A stretch of DNA of 14,366 bases from assembly GCA_964412395.1 (NCBI GenBank), contig CAYPOY010000114.1, positions 1 to 14,366 on the forward strand. The letters are read 5' to 3'. Below are positions 1-6,478 of this stretch, one piece after another. Within the stretch, counting starts at the first letter, position 1; every line of letters starts with the position of its first letter. Position numbers and translations under genes: made by a program. The DNA is from CAYPOY01 sp964412395. Its GTDB lineage: Bacteria; Chloroflexota; Anaerolineae; B4-G1. The notes beneath the pieces are model-generated. The model did not search any database and was not told the DNA's origin. It was given only the letters and a program-made list of their open reading frames with translations.

Positions 1-111
1 TCTGGCGCAATTGAGCCGGGATGTCCCGCGCTTTCCGCGTGATGCAGCGCACACTTACAACACTTCTGCCTCGAAATCCCCGCCGCGCCAGCACTAAGGA
101 AAGGCGGGGGC

Positions 112-140
112 TTGCCAGCCGTGTATCCGTGAAGTATAAT
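112..140 (+). promoter_or_regulatory. Sigma-70-type promoter upstream of the HTH/pRiA4b pair
   Basis: A -35 box TTGCCA (112-117) is separated by exactly 17 bp from a perfect -10 box TATAAT (135-140). Transcription would start near 147, just upstream of the winged-helix reading frame and the pRiA4b ORF-3 gene, so both would share one short transcript. The boxes and spacing are read directly; activity is inferred. Confidence 0.65.
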
Positions 141-168
141 GAGATTGAGGCAATTTGTGTCCGATTGA

Positions 169-444
169 GTTCTTAAACCACCCCATTATACGGAGAAACA
201 AGGACAGTACCTGGCCTTTATCCACAACTACACCCTGATCAACGGCCGTCCTCCAGCAGAAGCGGATATGCAGCGGTACTTTGGCGTAAGCCCTCCCACC
301 GTTCACCAGATGGTGATCAAGTTGGATAAGCGGGGATTCATCACCAGAGAGCCGGGTAAGCCCCGTACCATCAGAGTGTTGGTACTACCTGATCAATTGC
401 CATATCTCAAGGAGCGGTCCTCTCAGGACCGCAGGAAGAGATAA
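169..444 (+). pseudogene. LexA-type winged-helix DNA-binding protein, start codon lost
   Basis: The frame that ends at TAA 442-444 encodes about 90 residues resembling the N-terminal DNA-binding domain of LexA: YTEKQGQYLAFIHNY (helix 1), GRPPAEADMQRYF (helix 2), VSPPTVHQMVIKLDKRGFI (recognition helix and start of the wing), EPGKPRTIRVLV (wing). It has no peptidase domain, so it would be a stand-alone DNA-binding protein. There is no ATG, GTG or TTG in frame between the upstream TGA (166-168) and the conserved KPPHYTEKQG stretch. An ATG at 139 is in frame but is closed by that TGA after nine codons. The domain itself is intact, there is a promoter upstream and the pRiA4b gene follows 3 nt after the stop. 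Either the start was lost recently (GTT at 169 sits where a start would be expected) or a non-standard start is used. The family call is fairly secure; inactivation is likely but not certain. Confidence 0.6.
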
Positions 445-447
445 ACC

Positions 448-1002
448 ATGCCTTCGAAAGGACAAATCTACCAGATCAAAGTCACATTGAACGAAAGCAA
501 GCCGCCCATCTGGCGGCGCATCCTGATCCCGTACGACGTCACCCTGGAGAAGCTACACTACATCATCCAGGTGGCGATGGGCTGGACCAACTCCCATCTC
601 CATCAGTTCATCGTAGGGCAGACGTATTTCGGCAAGCCCCACCCGGACTACGGCTTCGAGATGCGCGACGAGCGAGATGTGAAGCTGAATCAAATCGTCC
701 CCGGCGAGGGGTGCAAGTTCCACTACGAATATGACTTTGGTGATAGCTGGCTGCACAACCTGCTGGTGGAGAAGATCCTGGAGCCGGAGCCGGGCCAGCA
801 ATACCCGGTGTGCATCAAGGGCAAGCGCGCCTGCCCGCCGGAGGACGTGGGCGGCGTGTGGGGCTACGAGGAGTTCCTGGAGGCCATTCAAAACCCCGGC
901 CACTCCGAGCACGAGATGTACGTGGAATGGATCGGCGGGGAGTTCGACCCGGAGGAGTTTGACCTGGACGAGACGAACGAGATATTGCGTGATCTGCGAT
1001 GA
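448..1002 (+). CDS. Plasmid pRiA4b ORF-3 family protein
   Basis: This 184-residue protein has the hallmarks of the pRiA4b ORF-3 family (PF07929): an opening IYQIKVTLNESKPPIWRRI, the LEKLHYIIQVAMGW segment followed by HLHQF, a central HYEYDFGDSWLHNLLVEKI, the segment CPPEDVGGVWGYEEFLEAI, and an acidic tail with GGEFDPEEFDLDE. The length is normal for the family and the frame is intact. The start is well supported by AGGAAGAG at 433-440, 7 nt before the ATG. The family is widespread on plasmids and in genomic islands, often near DNA-binding or transposase genes; its biochemical role is not established and I assign none. It lies 3 nt after a LexA-like winged-helix frame, so the two were probably co-transcribed and co-translated. 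A large palindrome begins 10 nt after the stop. Confidence 0.9.
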   Translation: MPSKGQIYQIKVTLNESKPPIWRRILIPYDVTLEKLHYIIQVAMGWTNSHLHQFIVGQTYFGKPHPDYGFEMRDERDVKLNQIVPGEGCKFHYEYDFGDSWLHNLLVEKILEPEPGQQYPVCIKGKRACPPEDVGGVWGYEEFLEAIQNPGHSEHEMYVEWIGGEFDPEEFDLDETNEILRDLR

Positions 1003-1011
1003 GGCAGCGTC

Positions 1012-1085
1012 TCGGATATGACAGCGAATAGAAGCGGATTAAACGAATCTATTCGGTAAATCCTCGAATTCGTTGTCATATCCGA
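1012..1085. repeat. 74-bp imperfect palindrome (MITE/REP-like hairpin element)
   Basis: The outer arms 1012-1029 and 1068-1085 (TCGGATATGACAGCGAAT against its reverse complement) match at 17 of 18 positions. The inner arms 1036-1048 and 1051-1063 (GGATTAAACGAAT) match at 11 of 13 around a 2-nt loop. The whole can fold into one long hairpin. No T-run follows, so it is not an ordinary intrinsic terminator, although it sits just behind the pRiA4b gene. A small non-autonomous repeat is the likeliest explanation. Confidence 0.7.
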
Positions 1086-1119
1086 CGAATACGCAGCGCC
1101 AATCCGTAGGAGCACGCCG

Positions 1120-1683
1120 GTGCTCGATGCCGAGGCGCGCAAGTTGGAAGAACAAGTTAATGAGAGTATGGTTGGGGACAGTATGTCCAAGCGCAAACGC
1201 GGACGAAGACGAAAGCCACGCCGGTCATCACGATCACCGGCCCGCTCGCCCTCCTCAGAGTACCGGCAGGCGGTTCGTAAGGCCGATCAGGTGCTATCCA
1301 TAAGCGACATTGAGGTCCGCTCTGACAACTGGCAGCAGCTTGCCCTGGACTGGTTCGCGCCTGACGAGCCGGACCGTAGCGAGATGGCCCGTTACATCGC
1401 CGCGCACGAGCGCCAGTTGGGCGTCGCCTGGGCGCGGGAACTCCTGCGCCTGGAGGTGCTCTTCCAGGCCGAAGAGTCCCTGAAACAACTCACTCGTATG
1501 TACGACGGACATGCTTTTGAAAGCAAAGGGGAAGCCCTGATCAAAACACTAATGTTGCTGCGAGGCTGGCAATGCCAACCGCAAGAGAATGGGCAGACGG
1601 TGCTGGATATCATTGTAGCCGAACGGAACGAGTTATTGTCCCGCCGCGCCCGTGCGTTGAACGGATTTGCGGCCGTGCGTTAG
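1120..1683 (+). CDS. Hypothetical protein with strongly basic N-terminal region
   Basis: I do not recognise this 187-residue protein. A GTG start at 1120 is preceded by GTAGGAG (1106-1112) at a suitable distance; an internal ATG at codon 22 (MSKRKRGRRRKP) is an alternative start without an obvious ribosome site. Residues 22-47 form a highly basic, low-complexity stretch rich in Arg, Lys, Ser and Pro, which suggests contact with nucleic acid or another polyanion. The remainder (about 48-187) looks mostly alpha-helical and amphipathic (for example RYIAAHERQLGVAWARELL and LEVLFQAEESLKQLTRMY), with no membrane segment or signal peptide. Codon use is consistent with a real gene and no better frame exists on either strand. 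It could be an accessory-region gene belonging with the pRiA4b operon upstream, but the palindrome between them argues against strict co-transcription. Confidence 0.6.
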   Translation: MLDAEARKLEEQVNESMVGDSMSKRKRGRRRKPRRSSRSPARSPSSEYRQAVRKADQVLSISDIEVRSDNWQQLALDWFAPDEPDRSEMARYIAAHERQLGVAWARELLRLEVLFQAEESLKQLTRMYDGHAFESKGEALIKTLMLLRGWQCQPQENGQTVLDIIVAERNELLSRRARALNGFAAVR

Positions 1684-1890
1684 AATCGGATGGTTGGACG
1701 AATGATAACCCCAGACACGTGTACGACAATTACTGCGGCGCGGGGCAGAGCGTGTATGCGGTGGTGAGGTGAAGGACCTCAGACGAGGTTGCAGATGTGA
1801 GAGGATGACATTACATTGGGTCAACGGCAATACCTGACGACTTTAATCCCACGGAATGGATCACCACCGCAGAGGCGGCAGCCCTGCTTC
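1684..1890. other. Gene-free stretch with a possible excisionase-type HTH remnant
   Basis: No complete gene is visible here. A weak 6-bp hairpin (TGAGGT 1765-1770 and ACCTCA 1776-1781) is present. From about 1818 a frame reads DFNPTEWITTAEAAALL; the TEWITTAEAA piece resembles the opening of excisionase-type helix-turn-helix domains (for example TEWITTAEAAELTGY), but the similarity stops after roughly a dozen residues. It may be the stump of a deleted HTH gene; the match is too short to be sure. Confidence 0.25.
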
Positions 1891-1919
1891 TTGCCTCCTG
1901 CACCCTCATGCGCTATAAT
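1891..1919 (+). promoter_or_regulatory. Sigma-70-type promoter for the beta-flower/membrane protein pair
   Basis: TTGCCT (1891-1896) lies 17 bp upstream of TATAAT (1914-1919). The predicted start site, near 1926, is about 24 nt before the GTG of the following gene. It is almost the same combination as the promoter at 112-140. Read directly; activity is inferred. Confidence 0.6.
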
Positions 1920-1949
1920 TGCCACACCACACGGGAGATCTGTATCACG

Positions 1950-2300
1950 GTGAGGCCCATCTATTCCACTGCTGGTGACTGGGTTGCCCTGCTCCACGAG
2001 GGCCATCTTTACGACACCCGTGGCGAGTGGATCGCCTAGCTCGATGGCAAGGAGGTCTACACCTGCGATGGGATGTACGCGGGCTTTCTCTCGGACGATG
2101 GACGCATCCTGCGCAAGCGCGTCCGCTCGCAGCGACCACTCCGCCCCGTGCCTCCCGCTCCTCCAAAGATCAGGCCGCCGGCCACCATGCCCCTGGCATA
2201 TCTCTTCGCCGAACTGCCCTGGAACCTGGTGAACGTCTTCGAGGAGGAGCCTGAGGTCTTCAAGTACGTCTCGGAATTACGGCCCAACTGGGAAGATTGA
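1950..2300 (+). pseudogene. 4-fold beta-flower-like protein interrupted by an in-frame amber codon
   Basis: From GTG 1950 the frame reads RPIYSTAGDWVALLHEGHLYDTRGEWIA, a TAG stop (2037-2039, codon 30), then LDGKEVYTCDGMYAGFLSDD and GRILRKR, with no other stop until 2300. The repeated pattern of a short strand, 'x-x-G-E/D-W/Y' turn and next strand (STAGDWVAL, DTRGEWIA, CDGMYAGF, DDGRILRK) matches small beta-flower-like domains of the type (device-like) 'YD-x-x-G-x-W-I'. A Pro-rich linker (RPVPPAPPKIRPPAT) leads into an acidic helical C-terminus ending ELRPNWED. The TAG sits where a Trp or similar residue would be expected in a strand, so a single TGG to TAG change is the simplest explanation. 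GGGAG at 1933-1937 could serve the GTG. The 3' part (from ATG 2073) could still be made, and the membrane protein starts only 3 nt after the stop, so the downstream gene may rely on coupling. Family name is tentative; the broken frame is clear. Confidence 0.6.
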
Positions 2301-2303
2301 CCT

Positions 2304-2981
2304 GTGTCCACGATTCGCAATTCGCAATTCGCAATTCGCCTCCTAAGCCTCGTCCTCGTTATTGCAGGCTACTTTGGCCCCTGGGTGGATCACAAGACCG
2401 CTGCCCTCACCGTGACCGGTTTTGAACTGGCGGAGTTCGCCAAATTTTTCCCCGAGGTACAGGGCGGGATGGTATGCATTACCCGTGAGCTTTTCTACCT
2501 CCCCCTCGTCACGGTCTTCATCCTGCTGGCCCTTCTCGCTGGTCGTTCAACCGCCCGTCCCACCCGCCTGATTATGCCCCTCTTCGCTGCCGCTTTACTC
2601 CTCGTCGCACTCCTGCCCTATTCCATCGTCAACGTCGTGCGCCAGGCCCTCATTACACGTTCTCCTCTCACCTCTGATCCCCGGTACAAGGGGCAACTGG
2701 CCCTCGTCTTTGTGGGCATGGTGCTTATACTACTGACTCCCCTGGCCCGTCGGCTTCCCCGACGCATCCAGTCCATCCTGGTCGTGCTCCTGGTGCTTGC
2801 TGGCGCCATCCCTGCGCTGTGGCAATTCGCTCTCCTCCGTCCCCTCGTCGTCGCGCTGTACGATGAGCCCATTGGCCTGGGTTGGGGCCTGATCGCTTGT
2901 GCGGCCGGTTTCGCGCTGTTCTTGCTCTCCGGTGTTCTTGCCGCCGCCGGCTCTGGACGCTCCGTGCAGCCTTCGCCTTAG
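2304..2981 (+). CDS. Six-helix integral membrane protein of unknown function
   Basis: The 225-residue product has about six hydrophobic segments (approximately residues 11-28, 62-82, 88-110, 128-148, 156-175 and 190-215), separated by short basic loops such as ARRLPRRIQS. No signal peptidase site or enzymatic motif is visible. The first helix ends with YFGPWVDHKTAALTVTGFEL, a segment I associate with a family of small membrane proteins in Chloroflexota; that association is from memory. GTG 2304 is 3 nt after the preceding stop, with GGGAAGA at 2290-2296, so translation coupling is likely. Codons 4-12 lie in four tandem copies of a 7-bp repeat, so a change in copy number would shift the frame and switch the gene off. 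The true start could therefore lie downstream of the repeat, but no good in-frame start and ribosome site is present there. Confidence 0.75.
   Translation: MSTIRNSQFAIRLLSLVLVIAGYFGPWVDHKTAALTVTGFELAEFAKFFPEVQGGMVCITRELFYLPLVTVFILLALLAGRSTARPTRLIMPLFAAALLLVALLPYSIVNVVRQALITRSPLTSDPRYKGQLALVFVGMVLILLTPLARRLPRRIQSILVVLLVLAGAIPALWQFALLRPLVVALYDEPIGLGWGLIACAAGFALFLLSGVLAAAGSGRSVQPSP
2313..2340 (+). repeat. Heptanucleotide tandem repeat (ATTCGCA)x3 + ATTCGCC
   Basis: Four consecutive 7-bp units occupy 2313-2340. The last unit differs at its final base. The unit length is not a multiple of three and the array lies inside the start of a coding region. It resembles the heptameric short tandemly repeated repetitive (STRR) sequences known from cyanobacteria. 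Confidence 0.85.
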
Positions 2982-3019
2982 CCCTCACACGCCTCTTCAA
3001 AATCAATTGGCGATATTGA

Positions 3020-3046
3020 TCACAGCATAAGGATCCATGCTTTCAT
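3020..3046 (-). pseudogene. Eight-codon stump of a gene formerly downstream of nnr
   Basis: On the minus strand the nnr stop codon (3059-3061) runs into AGGAGGAGGAG, an excellent ribosome site, followed by ATG at 3046 and the codons MKAWILML before a TGA (3020-3022). Past the stop the same frame continues SISPIDFEEACEG. MKAWIL is a typical opening of zinc-dependent alcohol dehydrogenases (MDR family), but eight residues cannot prove that. The strong start signal with almost no gene behind it suggests that a translationally coupled gene was removed by deletion, leaving only its start. A tiny leader peptide is the alternative. Confidence 0.35.
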
Positions 3047-3058
3047 CGTCTCCTCCTC

Positions 3059-4633
3059 CTATACGACGTGTGCGCCTACGTAACGGTCCCTGAGCGTTTC
3101 ATTCAGGCCTTCCCGGTCCATCTTCACAGCAAGAGGCAGATAGTCCAGTATGTCCTGGGCCGTTGTGCCATCCTCCCCTTTGTCTTCAGCGGCGAGGTCT
3201 CCGGCAAGCCCATGCATGAACACTCCCTTTCTAACCGCTTCTCGAACGGACAGCCCCAGGCCGAACATGGCAGCGATCGTCCCCGTCAGGACATCGCCCG
3301 ACCCCGCCGTCGCCATGCCGGGGTTCCCGCTCATGTTGATAAAAACCCTCTCGTCGGGATACCCGATCAACGAGTGAGCGCCTTTCAGAACGATCGTGGC
3401 GTTCAATTCCCTGGCCGTGCGCTGCAGGACCTCTATCTTACTGGTGTCTATTTCTCGTACACTCATTTTTGTGATTCTGGACATCTCGCCCAAATGCGGC
3501 GTGAGAATAGTTTCAGCTTTCCTCTCTTTTATGATCTGCAAGTCTTGGCACAGCGCCGTGATTCCATCACCGTCTATGAGCAGCGGTTTGTCAATCTCCC
3601 TGGCCAATTCCCTGGCTAGTTGTTGAGTTTCCTCTTCCAGGGACAACCCCGGGCCGAGGATCACTATATCCATTCTTTCTGCTAGCTCCAGTAAGGCGCG
3701 TTTGTTTTGGAGGGCGATGCTTCCTGAACTTGTCTCTTGTTGAGGAACGAAGACAATCTCGCTTGCCTTATTCGCAATAAACGGCGTGATAGATGCAGGT
3801 GCGGCCAGGCGGGAGTACCCGCCACCCGCTTTCAAAAAAGAGTAGGCAGCGAAATAGGGCGCTCCAAAGTAGCTGGAAGCACCGGCAATAAATAGAGCCT
3901 GGCCAAAATCCCCTTTGTGACCATCTTTATCCCTGGGGGGCAGTCTCACCGGCTGGTTGATCTCTACTTTCAGTGAATCCGCGTTGTACATGGATGGCGG
4001 AAAGGATATGTGTGAGACGTACAACTTTCCGCACAGGTCATATCCTGGGAAAAGCATATTGCCTATCTTGGGCAGGCCGAAGGTCACGGTGTAATCTGCC
4101 TTCACTGCTATCCCCATTACTTTACCTGTATCGCCGTGGACACCAGAGGGGATGTCAACGCTAAATACCGTTTTCCCGCTTTGGTTGATCAGTTCAATGA
4201 CGTCGCGATACAGCCCCTCGACGTCTCGTGTGAGGCCTGTGCCCAACATTGCGTCCACAATGCCGTCGCAATGGGCCACGTCCATTTTTATCGCTTCGAT
4301 GGATTGAAGCTGCCGGACTTCTATGGGCAGTCGGGATACAATGTCGTGGTTGACTTTTGCTGCGCCCTTGAATCTACTCGGGTCGCCTAAGATGAAAACC
4401 TTAACGGCTCCACCACTTGAGTGTATTTTCCTCGCAACGGCAAATCCGTCACCCCCATTGTTGCCAAGTCCGCAGAAGACAAGAAATTTTTTGTCTTTGA
4501 ACCCGAGCTCTTTCAACAGAACGAAGTATACGGCCTGACCCGCATTCTCCATTAAAAGTTCTTCCACGATGCCAAATTTCTCTATGGCGGTCCTATCCAG
4601 TGCTCTCATCTCGGAGACTCTGCTGACTTTCAT
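3059..4633 (-). CDS. nnr: Bifunctional NAD(P)H-hydrate repair enzyme (epimerase + ADP-dependent dehydratase)
   Basis: This intact 524-residue cytosolic enzyme repairs NAD(P)HX, the damaged hydrated form of NAD(P)H. The N-terminal epimerase half (NnrE/YjeF_N, about 1-215) interconverts the R and S hydrates: it has MENAG (28-32), GLGNNGGDGFAVAR (55-68), the DAMLGTGL loop (127-134) and SVDIPSGVHGDTG (158-170). The C-terminal ribokinase-fold half (NnrD, about 225-510) dehydrates S-NAD(P)HX using ADP: HKGDFG (239-244), GPGL (327-330), LLIDGDGI (351-358), LTPHLGEM (377-384) and the catalytic NPGMATAGSGDVLTG (437-451), with Asp447 as the expected catalytic residue. Length and domain order are normal. 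The start is supported by GAGGTGAG just upstream of the ATG. Base composition is visibly more AT-rich than the flanking genes and codon choice differs (AGA, ATA, TTT are common), which hints at a different origin or at weaker mutational bias. It sits behind a truncated hydrolase gene and the dead two-component locus, and in front of a gene stump. Confidence 0.95.
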   Translation of the reverse strand: MKVSRVSEMRALDRTAIEKFGIVEELLMENAGQAVYFVLLKELGFKDKKFLVFCGLGNNGGDGFAVARKIHSSGGAVKVFILGDPSRFKGAAKVNHDIVSRLPIEVRQLQSIEAIKMDVAHCDGIVDAMLGTGLTRDVEGLYRDVIELINQSGKTVFSVDIPSGVHGDTGKVMGIAVKADYTVTFGLPKIGNMLFPGYDLCGKLYVSHISFPPSMYNADSLKVEINQPVRLPPRDKDGHKGDFGQALFIAGASSYFGAPYFAAYSFLKAGGGYSRLAAPASITPFIANKASEIVFVPQQETSSGSIALQNKRALLELAERMDIVILGPGLSLEEETQQLARELAREIDKPLLIDGDGITALCQDLQIIKERKAETILTPHLGEMSRITKMSVREIDTSKIEVLQRTARELNATIVLKGAHSLIGYPDERVFINMSGNPGMATAGSGDVLTGTIAAMFGLGLSVREAVRKGVFMHGLAGDLAAEDKGEDGTTAQDILDYLPLAVKMDREGLNETLRDRYVGAHVV

Positions 4634-4660
4634 TTCTCACCTCAGTTAGGATATGTCTTG

Positions 4661-4885
4661 TCAGGCTTCCGCCGGAAGCCCAACGACGAGAATTACTTGC
4701 CTCTGTGGAGCCGCAGCGGAAGCAGTGTTTCCAGGTTGATGGTGGCGCAGTTCTGCCAGCCCTTCGCTCACATCCTCGACCCAGCCCTGCCAGCGTACGC
4801 CTTGCATATCCTCCACACGGGTCCCGTGGCCCCGCAGGCGGATACCCAGCACAGTCATCTCCGAGGCGGCTAAGTGCTCTCCCAT
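4661..4885 (-). pseudogene. Alpha/beta-hydrolase (carboxylesterase Est30-like) fragment
   Basis: The 74-residue frame begins MGEHLAASEMTVLGIRLRGH and continues GTRVEDMQGVRWQGWVEDVSEGLAEL. This matches the second strand, the RLxGHGT loop and the following Trp-rich helix of monoacylglycerol-lipase or Est30-type carboxylesterases. The first strand with its oxyanion HGFTGSP-type motif is missing at the N-terminus. After about residue 50 the similarity fades, and the frame ends VILVVGLPAEA where intact members have the nucleophile elbow GLSMGG. The catalytic Ser, Asp and His are therefore all absent. GAGG stands 6 nt before the ATG, so a peptide could be made, but it cannot be an enzyme. The break coincides with a 17-bp perfect palindrome. 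The fragment points towards nnr, 27 nt away. Confidence 0.6.
4664..4680. repeat. 17-bp perfect palindrome at the end of the hydrolase fragment
   Basis: GGCTTCCG (4664-4671) and CGGAAGCC (4673-4680) are perfect inverted arms around one base. It spans the last codons of the hydrolase remnant, about 30 nt before the nnr start. No T-run follows on the minus strand, so a terminator is not supported. It may be the footprint of a small palindromic element or a deletion hot-spot. Confidence 0.5.
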
Positions 4886-4996
4886 ACGATTCCTCAGTTT
4901 TTGTACTGCAAGGCGGGCGTTGCCAGGTGACCCGTCGTCCGGCTTGCCGCCTGCACCTCTTCCAGGCCCAGTAACGGTGGCAGAGGAGCAGGGGCC

Positions 4997-5591
4997 TCAG
5001 TCTTGCAGGTTCGCAGGCAGGAGGCCGCTGCGCAAGGCGACAGCCACGGCCTCGGCGCGGGAGTTCACGCCGAGTTTGTTGAAAACGCTCGTCACGTGGG
5101 CCTTGACCGTGCGCTCGGAGATGTGAAGGCGCGCTGCGATTTCCTTGTTCGCCGCACCCTGAGCCAACAGGGGCAGCACCTCCCGCTCGCGCTTCGATAG
5201 CCTCCCGGCCTCGACTGGTCGGGGCTCCGTCAGATGGGCCACGACTTTCTCAAGCACCGCAGGCGGCAACAACGATTCACCCCGCGCGGCAGCGCGGATT
5301 GCCTCAAACAGTACCTTGCGGCTGGTGTCCTTGAGCAGATACCCGCGCGCGCCAGCCCCGCACAATGTACTTGTCGTCATCGTAGGTTGTCAGAATAACG
5401 ATTTCCACCGCTGGCCAGCGGGCTTTGATCTGCCGGATGACTTCGATGCCGTCCACGCCAGGCATGCGCAGGTCCATCAACACCACATCGGGTGAGAGTT
5501 CTCCCGCCAGCCGCACTGCCTCGGCGCCGTCAGCCGCTTCGCCCACCAGGGCTAAGTCTGCGGACGCTTCCAGGATGGCGCGCAATCCTTC
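4997..5591 (-). pseudogene. NarL/LuxR-family response regulator, 5'-truncated and frameshifted
   Basis: Two overlapping frames together make one regulator. The first (from about 5591) reads EGLRAILEASADLALVGEAA, then SPDVVLMDLRMPGVDGIEVI with the phosphorylatable Asp in LMDLRMPG, and reaches TTYDDDKYIVRG. Similarity then jumps frame near 5355 to GAGARGYLLKDTSRKVLFEAI. The linker leads to a full LuxR-type helix-turn-helix (LSKREREVLPLLAQGAANKE, then ARLHISERTVKAHVTSVFNKLGVNSR) and a stop at 4997. The missing piece at the jump (family members read RGLRAGARGY) fits an 8-bp deletion or a single-base indel. The first 15-20 residues of the receiver, including the acidic DD pair that holds Mg2+, are absent, because the sequence joins the kinase fragment directly and out of frame. 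The regulator would have controlled the divergent ABC exporter. It is almost certainly inactive. Confidence 0.8.
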
Positions 5592-6354
5592 GCATGGCCT
5601 GCTGGACTACCACCTGGGCCTGGGCCGGATCGCTGTTCTCCAGGTGGCTATCGGCCGCTTCCAGTTGCAGGATCAATCCCGCCAGCCCTTGGGCCAGCGT
5701 ATCGTGCAGTTCCCGGGCCATCCGCTGCCGTTCCTGGCTGATGGTCAGCTCCTCAACCTGGGCGGCGTACTTTTACAACTGGCGGTGGGCGATTTCTAGA
5801 TCGTGCAGCAGTGTCTGTGCCCGTTCGCGGGCCTCCACCTGACGGACGAAGAGCACCACATAGGTGAACACGAACGCCAACATGAGCCCAACGATGGGCA
5901 AGAACTGGACAAATTCCTGGAGTCCCCACGACATGATCAGGTTGAGAGCCAGGAGGCCAAAGCAGAGAGATATAGCCATGGCGATCGCGCGCAGGTTGGG
6001 CCACAATGCCCCCGTGATAAGGCCGGCCAGGGCCAAATAGAGCGCCAGAGTGAGCCAATGGCCGGGCGCCAACAGGCCGATGGCGAAGGTCAGTGCCCCC
6101 TGCACCACGCAATAGGCCAGCAACCGGCGCCCGACCAGGGTCAGGCGTGGGCTGAGCCAGTATAGGCTGCCATGCATCAGTATCAGCGTGGTGAAGAGCG
6201 CCAGGTGCACCGGTTCCCGCAAGGATTGATTGGAGATCAGGGCGGTGACGTAGCCTCCGACCATCACCAGAGATACGATTACGAAGAAGGGCCACGCCTG
6301 CGCCATTTCGTCGCCGGCTGAACGCTCTACGTCAGAAGAGGATCGCTGTGACAT
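5592..6354 (-). pseudogene. Membrane sensor histidine kinase (HisKA_3 type), nonsense codon and lost ATPase domain
   Basis: ATG 6354 follows a strong GGAGG at 7 nt. The first 193 codons encode a soluble N-terminus and about six transmembrane helices (from AWPFFVIVSLVMVGGYVTAL to LPIVGLMLAFVFTYVVLFV), then a coiled linker VEARERAQTLLHDLEIAHRQL. An in-frame TAA (5773-5775) follows, after which the same frame continues KYAAQVEELTISQERQRM and the H-box ARELHDTLAQGLAGLILQLE, the phospho-acceptor helix of NarX/DesK-type kinases. The frame reaches VVVQQAM at 5593 and there meets response-regulator sequence. The rest of the second dimerisation helix and the whole HATPase_c domain are gone. A CAA or GAA to TAA change explains the nonsense codon. 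Two independent lesions mean the kinase is dead. Members of this class usually control a neighbouring ABC-2 exporter, which fits the divergent genes at 6590-8301. Confidence 0.8.
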
Positions 6355-6371
6355 AATAAGACCTCCACCCT

Positions 6372-6401
6372 ATTGTACCACAAAAAGAGACAGGGGCGCA
6401 A
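6372..6401 (-). promoter_or_regulatory. Promoter of the two-component locus
   Basis: On the minus strand TTGCGC (6396-6401) is 18 bp from TACAAT (6372-6377), ending 17 bp before the kinase start codon. The transcript would begin next to the GGAGG ribosome site, giving a very short leader. The -35 box is only moderate. Confidence 0.4.
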
Positions 6402-6406
6402 TTGTC

Positions 6407-6427
6407 CCTTTGTACAATGTCCAAAGG
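6407..6427. promoter_or_regulatory. Candidate operator between the divergent promoters
   Basis: The inverted repeat CCTTTG (6407-6412) and CAAAGG (6422-6427) encloses the perfect 8-bp palindrome TTGTACAA (6410-6417). TTGTAC occurs again at 6373-6378, over the kinase -10 box. Placed between two divergent promoters, this could be the binding site of the adjacent NarL-type regulator. The dyad is seen; the role is inferred. Confidence 0.3.
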
Positions 6428-6478
6428 TACAGGTACGAAAGTGTCCTCGGGGACGATGTGCGGGCCGTCGCGTAAGCG

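Noticed and set aside
2..97. Open frame from the left edge to TAA 95-97 (LAQLSRDVPRFPRDAAH...)
   Set aside because: It could be the end of an upstream gene, but 31 codons without recognisable similarity are not enough evidence.
2037..2039. TAG read as pyrrolysine or another recoded residue
   Set aside because: No downstream recoding structure was evident and other genes here are broken as well; a nonsense mutation is simpler.
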